From positions 1-19,370 of the forward strand of contig JAGWMT010000028.1 in assembly GCA_028871595.1 (NCBI GenBank): a stretch of DNA of 19,370 nt. Direction: 5' to 3'. Each line of letters starts with the position of its first letter. Position 1 is the stretch's first letter. The notes below the pieces were generated by a model. The model worked only from the letters and a program-made list of their open reading frames with translations, was not told the origin of the DNA and ran no database searches. This stretch comes from Elusimicrobiota bacterium (GTDB lineage: Bacteria > Elusimicrobiota > Elusimicrobia > UBA1565 > UBA9628). The translations under genes and the position numbers were made by a program. Shown piece after piece: positions 1-6,124 of this stretch.

Positions 1-12
1 ACTTCGTCCTCA

Positions 13-693
13 ATGACCTGCTCTAAATACCTCGCCGCATCGGTCATCCTCATCGCGACGGCCGCCGCGGCCCAGGGACCCGCCGCGGACTACCTTCTCA
101 GGCAGAAGGGGGGGAAGACCGACGCTCCCGCGGATTGGGCGGGCGTCACGCAGAAGACGCCCTCCAAGACCAACTACTTCTTGCCCACCGGCTACACGTT
201 CCCGGTGCGGCTGGAAAACGCGGTCTACTCGTACAACGTCGAAACGCCGGCCATCGCGGTCGTCGAGAAAGACGTGATCTACCTCCAACGCGTCGTGATC
301 CCCGCGGACACGCGAGTCATCGGCACGGTGGGAATCATCAAAAGCCACGACCGGGTTCTCATTACCTTCCACACGCTGGTCTTCAAGACCGGCGACGAAG
401 TAAAAATCTCAGGAATGGCTTTATCACTCGACGGCTCGGCGGGAGTAAAGGGGAAAGTCGAAACGCACAAGGATTCTTCTGTCGCCAATACGGTTCTGAG
501 TTCGTTTCTGGGCGGCGCACAGACTGCGCTCACCGTCAGCGGCATCAGCCCCATCGCTGCCGGAGCGACTTCCGGCCTCGCACAGGAAGCCAACAAGTCT
601 CTCGACGCACAGCGCCAGGAGGTCACGGAAAGCATTTCGATCGATGCGGAAACAGGTCTACGGGTCTATTTGCCCCAGAGGTTGGAGTATTAG
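13..693 (+). CDS. Secreted VirB10/TrbI-like C-terminal domain protein
   Basis: This 226-aa protein starts with a probable signal peptide (hydrophobic residues 7-20, cleavage near AAAAQ). Residues about 56-226 follow the layout of the VirB10/TrbI/ComB10 C-terminal beta-barrel: an LPTGYTFPVRLENAV segment (57-71), a dVIYLQRVVIPADTRVIGTV segment (about 87-106) matching the family's 'IPkGtrliG' block, a glycine/alanine-rich helical stretch (about 160-195) and a final G-x-RVYLPQRLEY strand. In type IV secretion systems this domain forms the outer-membrane channel ring. The cytoplasmic, inner-membrane and proline-rich parts of full VirB10 are absent, so the protein is a stand-alone periplasmic/outer-membrane version. 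No other T4SS gene is visible. The frame is open to the window edge, so a start further upstream cannot be excluded, although the signal peptide favours ATG 13. GC is lower than in the genes after 3837. Confidence 0.6.
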   Translation: MTCSKYLAASVILIATAAAAQGPAADYLLRQKGGKTDAPADWAGVTQKTPSKTNYFLPTGYTFPVRLENAVYSYNVETPAIAVVEKDVIYLQRVVIPADTRVIGTVGIIKSHDRVLITFHTLVFKTGDEVKISGMALSLDGSAGVKGKVETHKDSSVANTVLSSFLGGAQTALTVSGISPIAAGATSGLAQEANKSLDAQRQEVTESISIDAETGLRVYLPQRLEY

Positions 694-712
694 GCGCGAA
701 ACTGGAGGTCTG

Positions 713-934
713 ATGGAACATGGCATAACAAACACCCTCACTGCGGGGCCGGCGTCATTCGACGGCTGCGTCGCCCATGGGAGGAAGTGTGCCCGTCCGA
801 ACGTCGAGAGCTTCAGCGACAATGACCTTCGAAGCTTCAGACAATTCTGCGGCGCCTTCCTAGGGGTACTTCTGAAACCTGTCGAGACGACGTCCACCTC
901 GTCCGCGGCTTGCGACCGTTTTGATAGGTCTTGA
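713..934 (+). CDS. Doubtful small ORF, 73 aa
   Basis: An ATG at 713 lies four bases after a GGAGG (704-708) and opens a 73-codon frame ending with TGA at 932-934. The product is Cys- and Ser-containing, has no signal peptide or membrane segment and matches no family I recognise. The only support is the ribosome-binding-like sequence and position between two genes. It could equally be non-coding spacer between the VirB10-like gene and the toxin operon; nothing else was found in 694-946. Confidence 0.2.
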   Translation: MEHGITNTLTAGPASFDGCVAHGRKCARPNVESFSDNDLRSFRQFCGAFLGVLLKPVETTSTSSAACDRFDRS

Positions 935-958
935 CTTATATAGGCTATGCGCTATACT
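931..958 (+). promoter_or_regulatory. Sigma70-type promoter of the toxin-antitoxin/recombinase operon
   Basis: TTGACT (931-936) and TATACT (953-958) are separated by 16 bases, a near-consensus vegetative promoter. It predicts a transcription start near 964-966. The -10 box lies downstream of the first in-frame ATG (947) of the toxin, so that ATG could not be used from this promoter, and the next ATG (974) becomes the likely start. Confidence 0.6.
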
Positions 959-973
959 ACAGATGACTTCGAA

Positions 974-1324
974 ATGCTTCGCGTCCAGTTCTATCCCTCA
1001 GGGGACAATGGCCCGGTACGGGAGTATCTTCGAGGTCTACGGAAAGACCCTCAGAGAAAGGGTGCGTCGGCTCGGCTCGGCCTGGATCTTCGGCTTTTGC
1101 AAGAGGAGGGACTCGCTTCCAAGCAGATCGATATCCTGCGTGTCACCGGGATTCCGGGGTCAGTTTGGGAGCTTCGCCGGACATTCGAGGGAATCCGTTA
1201 CCGAATCTACTTCTGCGTGAAACGCGGCGAAGTGTGGTTGCTTCACAATCTGGAGAAGAAGACGCCGAAAATACCGAAACACGACCTCAAATTGATCCGG
1301 ACTCGCGCGAAGGAGGTGCTGTAA
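974..1324 (+). CDS. Gp49/HigB-type (RelE superfamily) toxin
   Basis: This 116-aa protein resembles the phage-derived Gp49-like/HigB family, which are RelE-fold, ribosome-dependent mRNA interferases that cleave mRNA in the cytoplasm. Seen in sequence: an N-terminal LRVQFYPSGDNGPVREYL block, a central 'VWELRRTFEGIRYRIYFCVKRGEVWLLHNLEKKTPKIP' block with the family's R-x-(Y/F)R-x-x(Y/F) and F/LxKKTxKxP motifs, and a basic C-terminus. The start at 974 is preferred to the in-frame ATG at 947 because the family usually begins just before the VxFY strand and because a strong -10 box (953-958) lies between the two ATGs. The antitoxin ATG follows the stop by two bases. Toxin-first order is typical of higBA. 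Active residues were not tested against a structure. Confidence 0.8.
   Translation: MLRVQFYPSGDNGPVREYLRGLRKDPQRKGASARLGLDLRLLQEEGLASKQIDILRVTGIPGSVWELRRTFEGIRYRIYFCVKRGEVWLLHNLEKKTPKIPKHDLKLIRTRAKEVL
1310..1316 (+). promoter_or_regulatory. Ribosome binding site of the antitoxin
   Basis: AAGGAGG lies 10 bases before ATG 1327, inside the last codons of the toxin. It is one of the strongest Shine-Dalgarno sequences in the window. This sets the antitoxin start at 1327 rather than an earlier in-frame ATG (1165) that would overlap most of the toxin gene. A strong site before the antitoxin and none before the toxin would favour antitoxin excess. Confidence 0.75.
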
Positions 1325-1326
1325 CC

Positions 1327-1704
1327 ATGAATCACGCCAAACCGAAGCAAAGCGGCCTCGACAAGTTCCTGCTGGAAAGCATGGCGGAAGACGAGCAGTT
1401 CCGCACGCTCTTCCTCGCGGAGGTAATGAAGCTTCCTATTTCCTCGCAACTTAGAGCCCTCCGAAATTTTCGGGGCTTGTCTCAGTTGGCTCTCTCGAAG
1501 CGCACCAAACTTGTTCAGCCGGAAGTGGCGCGATTGGAGAGCGCCGGGGCGAATCCACGAGCCCGAACGTTGGAGCGCCTGGCAAAGGGACTCGGGGCAA
1601 GAGTAGAGATAATCCCCGAGAATCTCCTTCCCTTCGTGGGAGCGCAGCAGCTTCGCGCTCAAGGTGAAGAGTATTTCAATCGAGTCGCCGTGGCTGGGGC
1701 CTGA
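1327..1704 (+). CDS. HigA-type XRE-family antitoxin
   Basis: This 125-aa protein has a helix-turn-helix of the XRE/Cro type at about residues 40-95: LRALRNFRGLSQLALSKRT (scaffold and first helices), VQPEVARLESAGANPRARTLERLAKGLGARVEI (recognition helix and following helices). The N-terminal 35 residues are helical and acidic in part (ESMAEDEQF), probably contacting the toxin. By family knowledge it would neutralise the preceding RelE-fold toxin and repress the shared promoter at 931-958. The start is set by AAGGAGG at 1310-1316. Its stop TGA shares a base with the next gene's ATG (TGATG at 1702-1706), so the third gene is probably translationally coupled to it. Confidence 0.82.
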   Translation: MNHAKPKQSGLDKFLLESMAEDEQFRTLFLAEVMKLPISSQLRALRNFRGLSQLALSKRTKLVQPEVARLESAGANPRARTLERLAKGLGARVEIIPENLLPFVGAQQLRAQGEEYFNRVAVAGA

Positions 1705-2078
1705 TGCCTAAAGTCGATATACTGAATTTCATTCCATATCACGCCGGCAAGGCGAAAGGCCCCGAACCGTTGAACGGCCTCACTCCAAAGCTGGCCGCCG
1801 AACGTGTGCGTGAATCGTGTGCCGACCAGGGACCAAATTTCATGGGCTGGAGTAAGGGCATTTTGGATCACTGCATCATTCCTCCAGATCACCCTTACCG
1901 GGCTCTACTTACGAAGAAGAAGATTCCGGGCGATGACCCGCTCTGGGTCTTGGGCGCGATCGCGTACGGGACACAAAGCCCTTGGATCGGCTTTCGCCGC
2001 ATCGAGTGGGACGACGGAAAAGTGGAACTTCCGGACAACCTCGAACGTAAGTGGATAGTGAAGCAGGGAACCCTTTGA
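1704..2078 (+). CDS. Hypothetical protein, third gene of the toxin-antitoxin operon
   Basis: This 124-aa soluble protein was not recognised. It has no signal peptide or membrane segment. It contains two cysteines (in RESCADQG and LDHCIIPP), many prolines and a Trp-rich second half (MGWSKG, PLWVLGAIAYGTQSPWIGFRRIEW). Its start overlaps the antitoxin stop (TGATG), and its stop lies two bases before the recombinase ATG, so it sits inside a four-gene operon. The context suggests a role in control of the toxin-antitoxin module or in the mobile element (for example a recombination directionality or accessory factor), but nothing in the sequence proves either. Confidence 0.65.
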   Translation: MPKVDILNFIPYHAGKAKGPEPLNGLTPKLAAERVRESCADQGPNFMGWSKGILDHCIIPPDHPYRALLTKKKIPGDDPLWVLGAIAYGTQSPWIGFRRIEWDDGKVELPDNLERKWIVKQGTL

Positions 2079-2080
2079 CC

Positions 2081-3778
2081 ATGATCCGAGCCGGCATCTA
2101 CATCCGCAAGTCTCGCCAGGATAAGGGCCAGGAGGCCCACCGGCTGGAGCTTCAACGCAAGAAGCTCCCGGCGCACGCGGCCGCCCAGGGCTGGTCCTAC
2201 GAGCTCTACGATGACGACATCATCTCTGGAGCCGAAGTCGAGAACCGGCGGGAGATGGTCCGGCTGATCGCAGATATCGAGAAAGGCCTTATCAACGTGG
2301 TCCTGTGTATCGAGTTTTCGCGACTCTCCCGCGATGACTCCATGACCGATTACCTGACCTTCCTCAATCTCTGCGCCGCTAAGAAGGTCAAGCTCGCCAC
2401 CCCGGAGCGCCAACTCGATCCAACCGATACCTCCTCATGGTTCTTGGCCATCATGGAGGGGGGCTTCTCCGCGGTGGAAATGAAGACGCTCAAGAAGCGA
2501 CTCATGGAGGGACGCGAAGTGGCGCGCAGCAAGGGCCGCTGGCTGGGAGGCCCGCCGCCTTACGGTTTCAATTACGACAAAAACCTAAAGAAGCTGATTC
2601 CGAACCCGGAGACGGCGAAGATCGTCCAAAAGATTTTTCACGAACGGGGGAAGGGTCGGAGCATCGATGATATCGTCCGGATGGCCCGTGACCGCCGCTG
2701 GCCTCTGCCCTGCGGGGGCGCCTACTGGTGGAACATCAACGTTTTCCGCATTCTCAAGAAGCCTGTTTACGCGGGCTTGGCCATGCACAATGGCGAACTC
2801 ATCAAGGCCGCATCAGAGCCATTGGTTGACAGGGTCGCGTGGGAGGCGGCACAGCCGATCCACCTGCGCCCGCGCGGCAATCGAACAACATCGCTGCTGC
2901 TGACCGGTCGGGGCCGAGTTCGCTGCGGATACTGCGGCAGCACGGTCAACTGCATAACTTCTCGCGGGAAAAAGCACGCGAACGACGACGGACGCGGCCG
3001 GACGATCCGCTACTACCACTGCTACGGGCGAAACCAAGGCGTCAATTGCCGCGCCTTGAGGAACATCTCGGAAGATGAGTTGGACCGACTGGTCGTTTTA
3101 CTGCTCGGCCAGATCAGCCGAAACAAACGGGAGATTCTGGCCGGCATACAGGAATTTCTCACCAAGCGGCAGGGTGACACCCCGGCACGCAAGCAGCGGC
3201 TGGAAAACCAGCTACAACACGCCATGTCCGCCAGCCACAAAATACTCAACGCCTACGAACAGGGCATCATTTCATTGGAACAGCTCAAGGCTCGGAACGA
3301 GGAGCACAAGAATCGAATCGACGAATTGAGAAAGGGTATAATGGACATCGATCTGGAGTTGGCGCGTCAGGGACTCGATGTTGACTTGGCGACTCTGGAA
3401 AAACGTCTTGGCAGCTTCCAGGCAGATTTGACGAGGATCGACCCGCAGGGGCTCAGGGCACTCGTGGACCCACTGATATCTAAAGCACGATTATTCAACG
3501 AGAAGGTTGAGTTGACCTTTTCGTTCCCGGTTGACGGCGAGCACACGCATGTTTACGCGCTTCCTGGGAAGCCTCAAGCCACTTCGTACATTCATAACTC
3601 GACGGACGACCGTTCTGCTTTGCCGAAAAAACCGCTTAATGCCTCCGTAGCTCAATGGATCGAGCATCCGCCTTCTAAGCGGGCGATACAGGTTCGATTC
3701 CTGTCGGGGGCAGTCCCTTTGGAATTACTCGCCGGTCCCCATAGTAAAGTAACATACGCTAGAGCTCCTGCCTTCTAA
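2081..3778 (+). CDS. Large serine recombinase (integrase) reading into tRNA genes
   Basis: This 565-aa frame begins with a resolvase domain (about 1-150): Y-I-R-K-S (residues 7-11, Ser11 the likely nucleophile) and FSRLSRD (79-85) with the catalytic-arginine motif. A Recombinase domain follows (about 155-265, starting GGPPPYGF), then a zinc ribbon (Cys282, Cys285, Cys314, Cys323) and a coiled coil (about 345-430) typical of large serine integrases and phage/ICE or Tn4451-type enzymes. It catalyses site-specific strand exchange between att sites. ATG 2081 is chosen over an in-frame ATG at 2051 inside the upstream gene, because the YxRxS strand normally starts the protein. There is no stop after the expected end near residue 485: residues 521-565 are encoded by the tRNA-Arg gene at 3641-3712, the spacer and the 5' half of a second tRNA. 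The stop TAA (3776-3778) is in that tRNA's anticodon loop. The functional C-terminus is therefore uncertain. Confidence 0.9.
   Translation: MIRAGIYIRKSRQDKGQEAHRLELQRKKLPAHAAAQGWSYELYDDDIISGAEVENRREMVRLIADIEKGLINVVLCIEFSRLSRDDSMTDYLTFLNLCAAKKVKLATPERQLDPTDTSSWFLAIMEGGFSAVEMKTLKKRLMEGREVARSKGRWLGGPPPYGFNYDKNLKKLIPNPETAKIVQKIFHERGKGRSIDDIVRMARDRRWPLPCGGAYWWNINVFRILKKPVYAGLAMHNGELIKAASEPLVDRVAWEAAQPIHLRPRGNRTTSLLLTGRGRVRCGYCGSTVNCITSRGKKHANDDGRGRTIRYYHCYGRNQGVNCRALRNISEDELDRLVVLLLGQISRNKREILAGIQEFLTKRQGDTPARKQRLENQLQHAMSASHKILNAYEQGIISLEQLKARNEEHKNRIDELRKGIMDIDLELARQGLDVDLATLEKRLGSFQADLTRIDPQGLRALVDPLISKARLFNEKVELTFSFPVDGEHTHVYALPGKPQATSYIHNSTDDRSALPKKPLNASVAQWIEHPPSKRAIQVRFLSGAVPLELLAGPHSKVTYARAPAF
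3641..3712 (+). tRNA. tRNA-Arg (anticodon UCU)
   Basis: A complete 72-base cloverleaf can be drawn. The acceptor stem pairs GCCTCCG with CGGGGGC (one T-G pair); the D stem is GCTC/GAGC with an 8-base loop; the anticodon stem is TCCGC/GCGGG with loop CTTCTAA, giving anticodon TCT at 3674-3676; the variable loop has 4 bases; the T stem is ACAGG/CCTGT with loop TTCGATT; the discriminator base is A3712. CCA is not encoded. It lies entirely inside the open frame of the serine recombinase, and its first base is the first base of a recombinase codon (521). It probably marks, or was copied by, the element's attachment site. Confidence 0.9.
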
Positions 3779-3812
3779 GCAGGCAATTCAGGTTCGATTC
3801 CTGAAGGGGACA
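3735..3812 (+). tRNA. tRNA-Arg(UCU)-like gene with aberrant D-arm
   Basis: The 78-base segment has an acceptor stem of six pairs (GTCCCC with GGGGAC) plus an A-A mismatch at the seventh, a perfect anticodon stem CCTGC/GCAGG with loop CTTCTAA (anticodon TCT at 3774-3776), and a T arm TCAGG/CCTGA with loop TTCGATT. The D region (3742-3766) is about five bases too long and lacks the GCTC partner for GAGC (3762-3765); only a 3-bp GTA/TAC helix forms. It may be an unusual functional tRNA, a decayed tRNA, or a recombinant with a foreign 5' half. From 3765 to 3812 it is clearly homologous to the upstream tRNA. CCA is not encoded. Confidence 0.6.
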
Positions 3813-3836
3813 GTTGATCTGAGAGGGCTTAAGACC

Positions 3837-4835
3837 ATGAAAACGATCGCCGCCGTCATCGCCGTCCTGCTGTCCGTAACCGCCGCCCGCGCGGCCTCGC
3901 CGGCCGAGGCGACCCCGGCGGCGCCGGCCCCTGCGCCCGCTCCCGCTCCCACTCCCGCGCCCAAGTCGTTGTCCGCCAAGGAGATTTACGAAGCCGACGC
4001 GAAATCCGTGGTCCTCATCCTGGCCGGCAACTCCGGCGGCCAGGGGGAACTGGGCACGGGCAGCGTCATCGACGCGACCGGCCGCGTCCTGACCAACGCC
4101 CACGTCGTCATCGACGACAAGACCCACGAGCCCTACCCCGTCATCCGCGTCTATCTGAAGCCCGCCCGCGTCACCGGCGACGCCAAGACGGACATGGTCG
4201 ATCCGATCTCCGCGAAGGTCGCCCGCTACGACCGCGCGCTGGACCTGGCCGTGCTGGACCTGTCTCGGGCGCCCAACGTTCCCGCTTTGAACTTGGGCGA
4301 CGACGCCGGCGTCGAGACCGGCGATCCGGTGGTGGCCATCGGCCACCCCGAACAGGGCGGCCTCTGGACGCTGACGCAGGGCGTCATCAGCACCGTCGTG
4401 GCCGACCTGGGCGGCGTCCCGGGCAAGAACGCCTTCCAGACCGACGCCAGCATCAACCGCGGAAACTCCGGCGGCCCGCTGATCGACCGGACCGGAGGGA
4501 TCGTGGGCATCAACACCTCGATGGCCCGCAAGGCCGCCGACGGGCTGACCATCACGAGCGTGAATTTCTCCATCAAGTCCTCGGTCGCGCGCGCGTGGCT
4601 GGACCGCCAGTCCCAGACGGACTCCGCCGCCGCGGCGCCCGCGGCTCCCGCGGCCCCCGTCGCCGAGGCTCCCGCCCTCCCGCCCGCTCCGAAGACCAAG
4701 CCCGCGATCCTGACCCCCGCCAAACCCTACCGCATCGAGGACGTCGTGGAAGAGGGGATGAAGGAGATGGATCAGCAGTCGGACGAGATGCACGACGAGA
4801 TCCAGAAGCGCTTGGCTCCCGCCCCGACCCGCTAG
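3837..4835 (+). CDS. Secreted HtrA/Deg-type trypsin-like serine protease
   Basis: This 332-aa protein has a signal peptide (1-19), an Ala/Pro repeat linker (about 27-43), and one chymotrypsin-fold S1C domain (about 47-260). The catalytic triad is visible: His89 in LTNAHVV, Asp136 in ALDLAVL, and Ser211 in GNSGGPL. It should degrade or monitor proteins in the periplasm. Unlike DegP/DegS it has no PDZ domain; instead a second Ala/Pro linker (about 265-295) leads to a C-terminal acidic helix (EDVVEEGMKEMDQQSDEMHDEI), which might mediate oligomerisation or tethering. GAGAGGG (3821-3827) nine bases before ATG is a plausible ribosome binding site. No stem-loop terminator separates it from the tRNA just upstream, so it may be co-transcribed with it. 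GC rises sharply here relative to the recombinase. Confidence 0.87.
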   Translation: MKTIAAVIAVLLSVTAARAASPAEATPAAPAPAPAPAPTPAPKSLSAKEIYEADAKSVVLILAGNSGGQGELGTGSVIDATGRVLTNAHVVIDDKTHEPYPVIRVYLKPARVTGDAKTDMVDPISAKVARYDRALDLAVLDLSRAPNVPALNLGDDAGVETGDPVVAIGHPEQGGLWTLTQGVISTVVADLGGVPGKNAFQTDASINRGNSGGPLIDRTGGIVGINTSMARKAADGLTITSVNFSIKSSVARAWLDRQSQTDSAAAAPAAPAAPVAEAPALPPAPKTKPAILTPAKPYRIEDVVEEGMKEMDQQSDEMHDEIQKRLAPAPTR

Positions 4836-4842
4836 CCCTTCA

Positions 4843-5049
4843 TCAGAGGAACAGCAGGCTGACCAGCGCCAGGATGGCGCCGGTGATCATCCGGCCCAGG
4901 TCGGCTTCCTTGCGTCCGGTGGTCAGGTAATGCATGCCGGCGCCGAAGAGGACGATCGCCGCGGCGAACTTGAGCGCGTGTTCCGGTGTAAACCGGATCA
5001 CCGGTTCGACGGTTCCCCCGGGAACGGCAACCAGCGCCAGACCCGCCAT
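4843..5049 (-). CDS. Small two-helix membrane protein, 68 aa
   Basis: The 68-aa product has two predicted transmembrane helices: about 25-42 (LKFAAAIVLFGAGMHYL) and about 52-68 (GRMITGAILALVSLLFL), linked by a short charged loop (TTGRKEADL). No family was recognised. It starts three bases after the stop of the HEAT-like gene on the same strand, so the two are probably one operon. It converges with the serine protease gene, with only seven bases between their stops. Function unknown; the pairing suggests an inner-membrane partner of an exported protein. Confidence 0.6.
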   Translation of the reverse strand: MAGLALVAVPGGTVEPVIRFTPEHALKFAAAIVLFGAGMHYLTTGRKEADLGRMITGAILALVSLLFL

Positions 5050-5052
5050 CGC

Positions 5053-6087
5053 TCAGCGCGCCGCCGCCTTCGCCGCCCACGCGTCCCAGGAGGCGAAGTC
5101 CTGCTTGTCGTAGTTCTTCTTTGAGATGATCCCCAGCAAGGTGTAGGCCAAGTCGCGGCTTTCCGGCTGCGCCAGCTTCAGCAGCGCCGCCAGCCGCGGG
5201 GCCGCGCTCATCATGACCTGGCGGTCGGCGTCCTTCTCCGCCAACGGCACGAGCAGGCCCATGGCCTTGCCGCGCTCCGCCGCGGCCGGATCGTCCAGAC
5301 GGGGGAGAACCCGGTCGAGGGCGACGTGAAGGTCGGGCCGGTGGTTGGCGACGTCGGCCAGAATCTGCAGCGCGGCGCCGCGCACCCGCTCATCGGAGTC
5401 GTTCAGCGCCTCTTGGCACAGGGCGACCACGTCCGACCCCGTGGGGGAATAGCTGAGGACGAACAAGGCGGACGCCCGCGCCTCGCCGTCGGCGTCCGCG
5501 CGCAGGATCCGGCGCAGCTCCGCCGACTGCTTCACCGCGCCGTCCACGAAGGCTTTTTGCGCCGCGTCCAGCTCCGGCGTCCCGCCCCAAAGGCAATAAA
5601 TTCCCGGGCAGGCCGGCCGGTCGATGGGCATGTCGCCGCGCCGCGAGATCGACTCGCCCAGGGCGACGTAACGACGCCAGGCCTCGAGCAGGCCGTCGGG
5701 ATCCTTGAGATGGGCCTTCGGCGCCGGCGTGAAAGCCAGGCGCGACGCGTCGGCGGCGTCCACGACGTCGAAGACCGCGTACATCGCGTGGTCCACGGAC
5801 GTGAAGTATTCGGTCACGTGCAATTCGGCGAAGGCGATGCCGGGAATGGCCGCCGCGGCCTTCTGCAATTCGAGGCGCTTGGCCTCGGCCTTCGCCCGCG
5901 CTCCGGGCGTGCCCGCGTTCTTCAACGACACGTACTCGCGCAGGCCCGGGCCGAACAGGCGGACGGCGTCGGGCTGGGACAGCACGGCCGAACGGTAGAC
6001 GTCGATTCCGCGCAACGTCGCCGTGGACTGAGCCCGCGCCCCGGGAGCCGCGGCCAGGAAAACGAGCGCTAGAATCACTTTTCGCAT
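5053..6087 (-). CDS. Exported HEAT-repeat-like protein
   Basis: This 344-aa protein has a clear signal peptide (MRKVILALVFLAAAPGARA, cleavage before Q20). The N-terminal half is mixed alpha/beta with a Cys pair in PACPGIYCLWGG. The C-terminal half (about 180-330) is a run of helical pairs such as 'DGEARASALFVLSYSPTGSDVVALCQEALNDSDERVRGAALQILADV', typical of HEAT/PBS-lyase-type repeats, which normally serve as protein-binding scaffolds. It probably works in the periplasm. A TATAAT box (6099 to 6094) lies six bases before ATG and there is no Shine-Dalgarno sequence, which suggests a leaderless mRNA. It is divergent from the epimerase gene (37 bases between starts) and is followed by a small membrane protein gene. 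Confidence 0.7.
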   Translation of the reverse strand: MRKVILALVFLAAAPGARAQSTATLRGIDVYRSAVLSQPDAVRLFGPGLREYVSLKNAGTPGARAKAEAKRLELQKAAAAIPGIAFAELHVTEYFTSVDHAMYAVFDVVDAADASRLAFTPAPKAHLKDPDGLLEAWRRYVALGESISRRGDMPIDRPACPGIYCLWGGTPELDAAQKAFVDGAVKQSAELRRILRADADGEARASALFVLSYSPTGSDVVALCQEALNDSDERVRGAALQILADVANHRPDLHVALDRVLPRLDDPAAAERGKAMGLLVPLAEKDADRQVMMSAAPRLAALLKLAQPESRDLAYTLLGIISKKNYDKQDFASWDAWAAKAAAR

Positions 6088-6093
6088 GGGCCG

Positions 6094-6099
6094 ATTATA
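6094..6099 (-). promoter_or_regulatory. Consensus -10 box six bases before the HEAT-like gene
   Basis: On the minus strand the sequence is a perfect TATAAT, ending six bases before ATG 6087. No good -35 hexamer is seen at 16-18 bases. The predicted transcript would start at or next to the A of the start codon, leaving no room for a ribosome binding site. Confidence 0.5.
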
Positions 6100-6124
6100 G
6101 CGGATTTTTTGTTAAGGTGAGTTC

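Noticed and set aside
694..946. Possible left attachment site of the integrated element
   Set aside because: I looked for a copy of the tRNA 3' sequence (TTCGATTCCTG core) here and found none; the left end is either elsewhere or not recognisable.
1165..1326. Earlier start for the antitoxin
   Set aside because: It would overlap most of the toxin gene out of frame; AAGGAGG at 1310-1316 points to ATG 1327.
2051..2080. Earlier ATG for the serine recombinase
   Set aside because: It lies inside the preceding gene and adds ten residues before the strand that normally begins the family.
3920..3965. Short GC-rich direct repeat suggesting a CRISPR-like or tandem array
   Set aside because: It encodes the Ala-Pro linker of the protease in frame, with no spacers; no CRISPR array was seen anywhere in the window.
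3759..4793. Long minus-strand open frame (344 codons) opposite the serine protease
   Set aside because: It is antisense to a gene with a clear signal peptide and catalytic triad; its product is Gly/Arg/Asp-rich without domains, as expected from GC-rich shadow frames.
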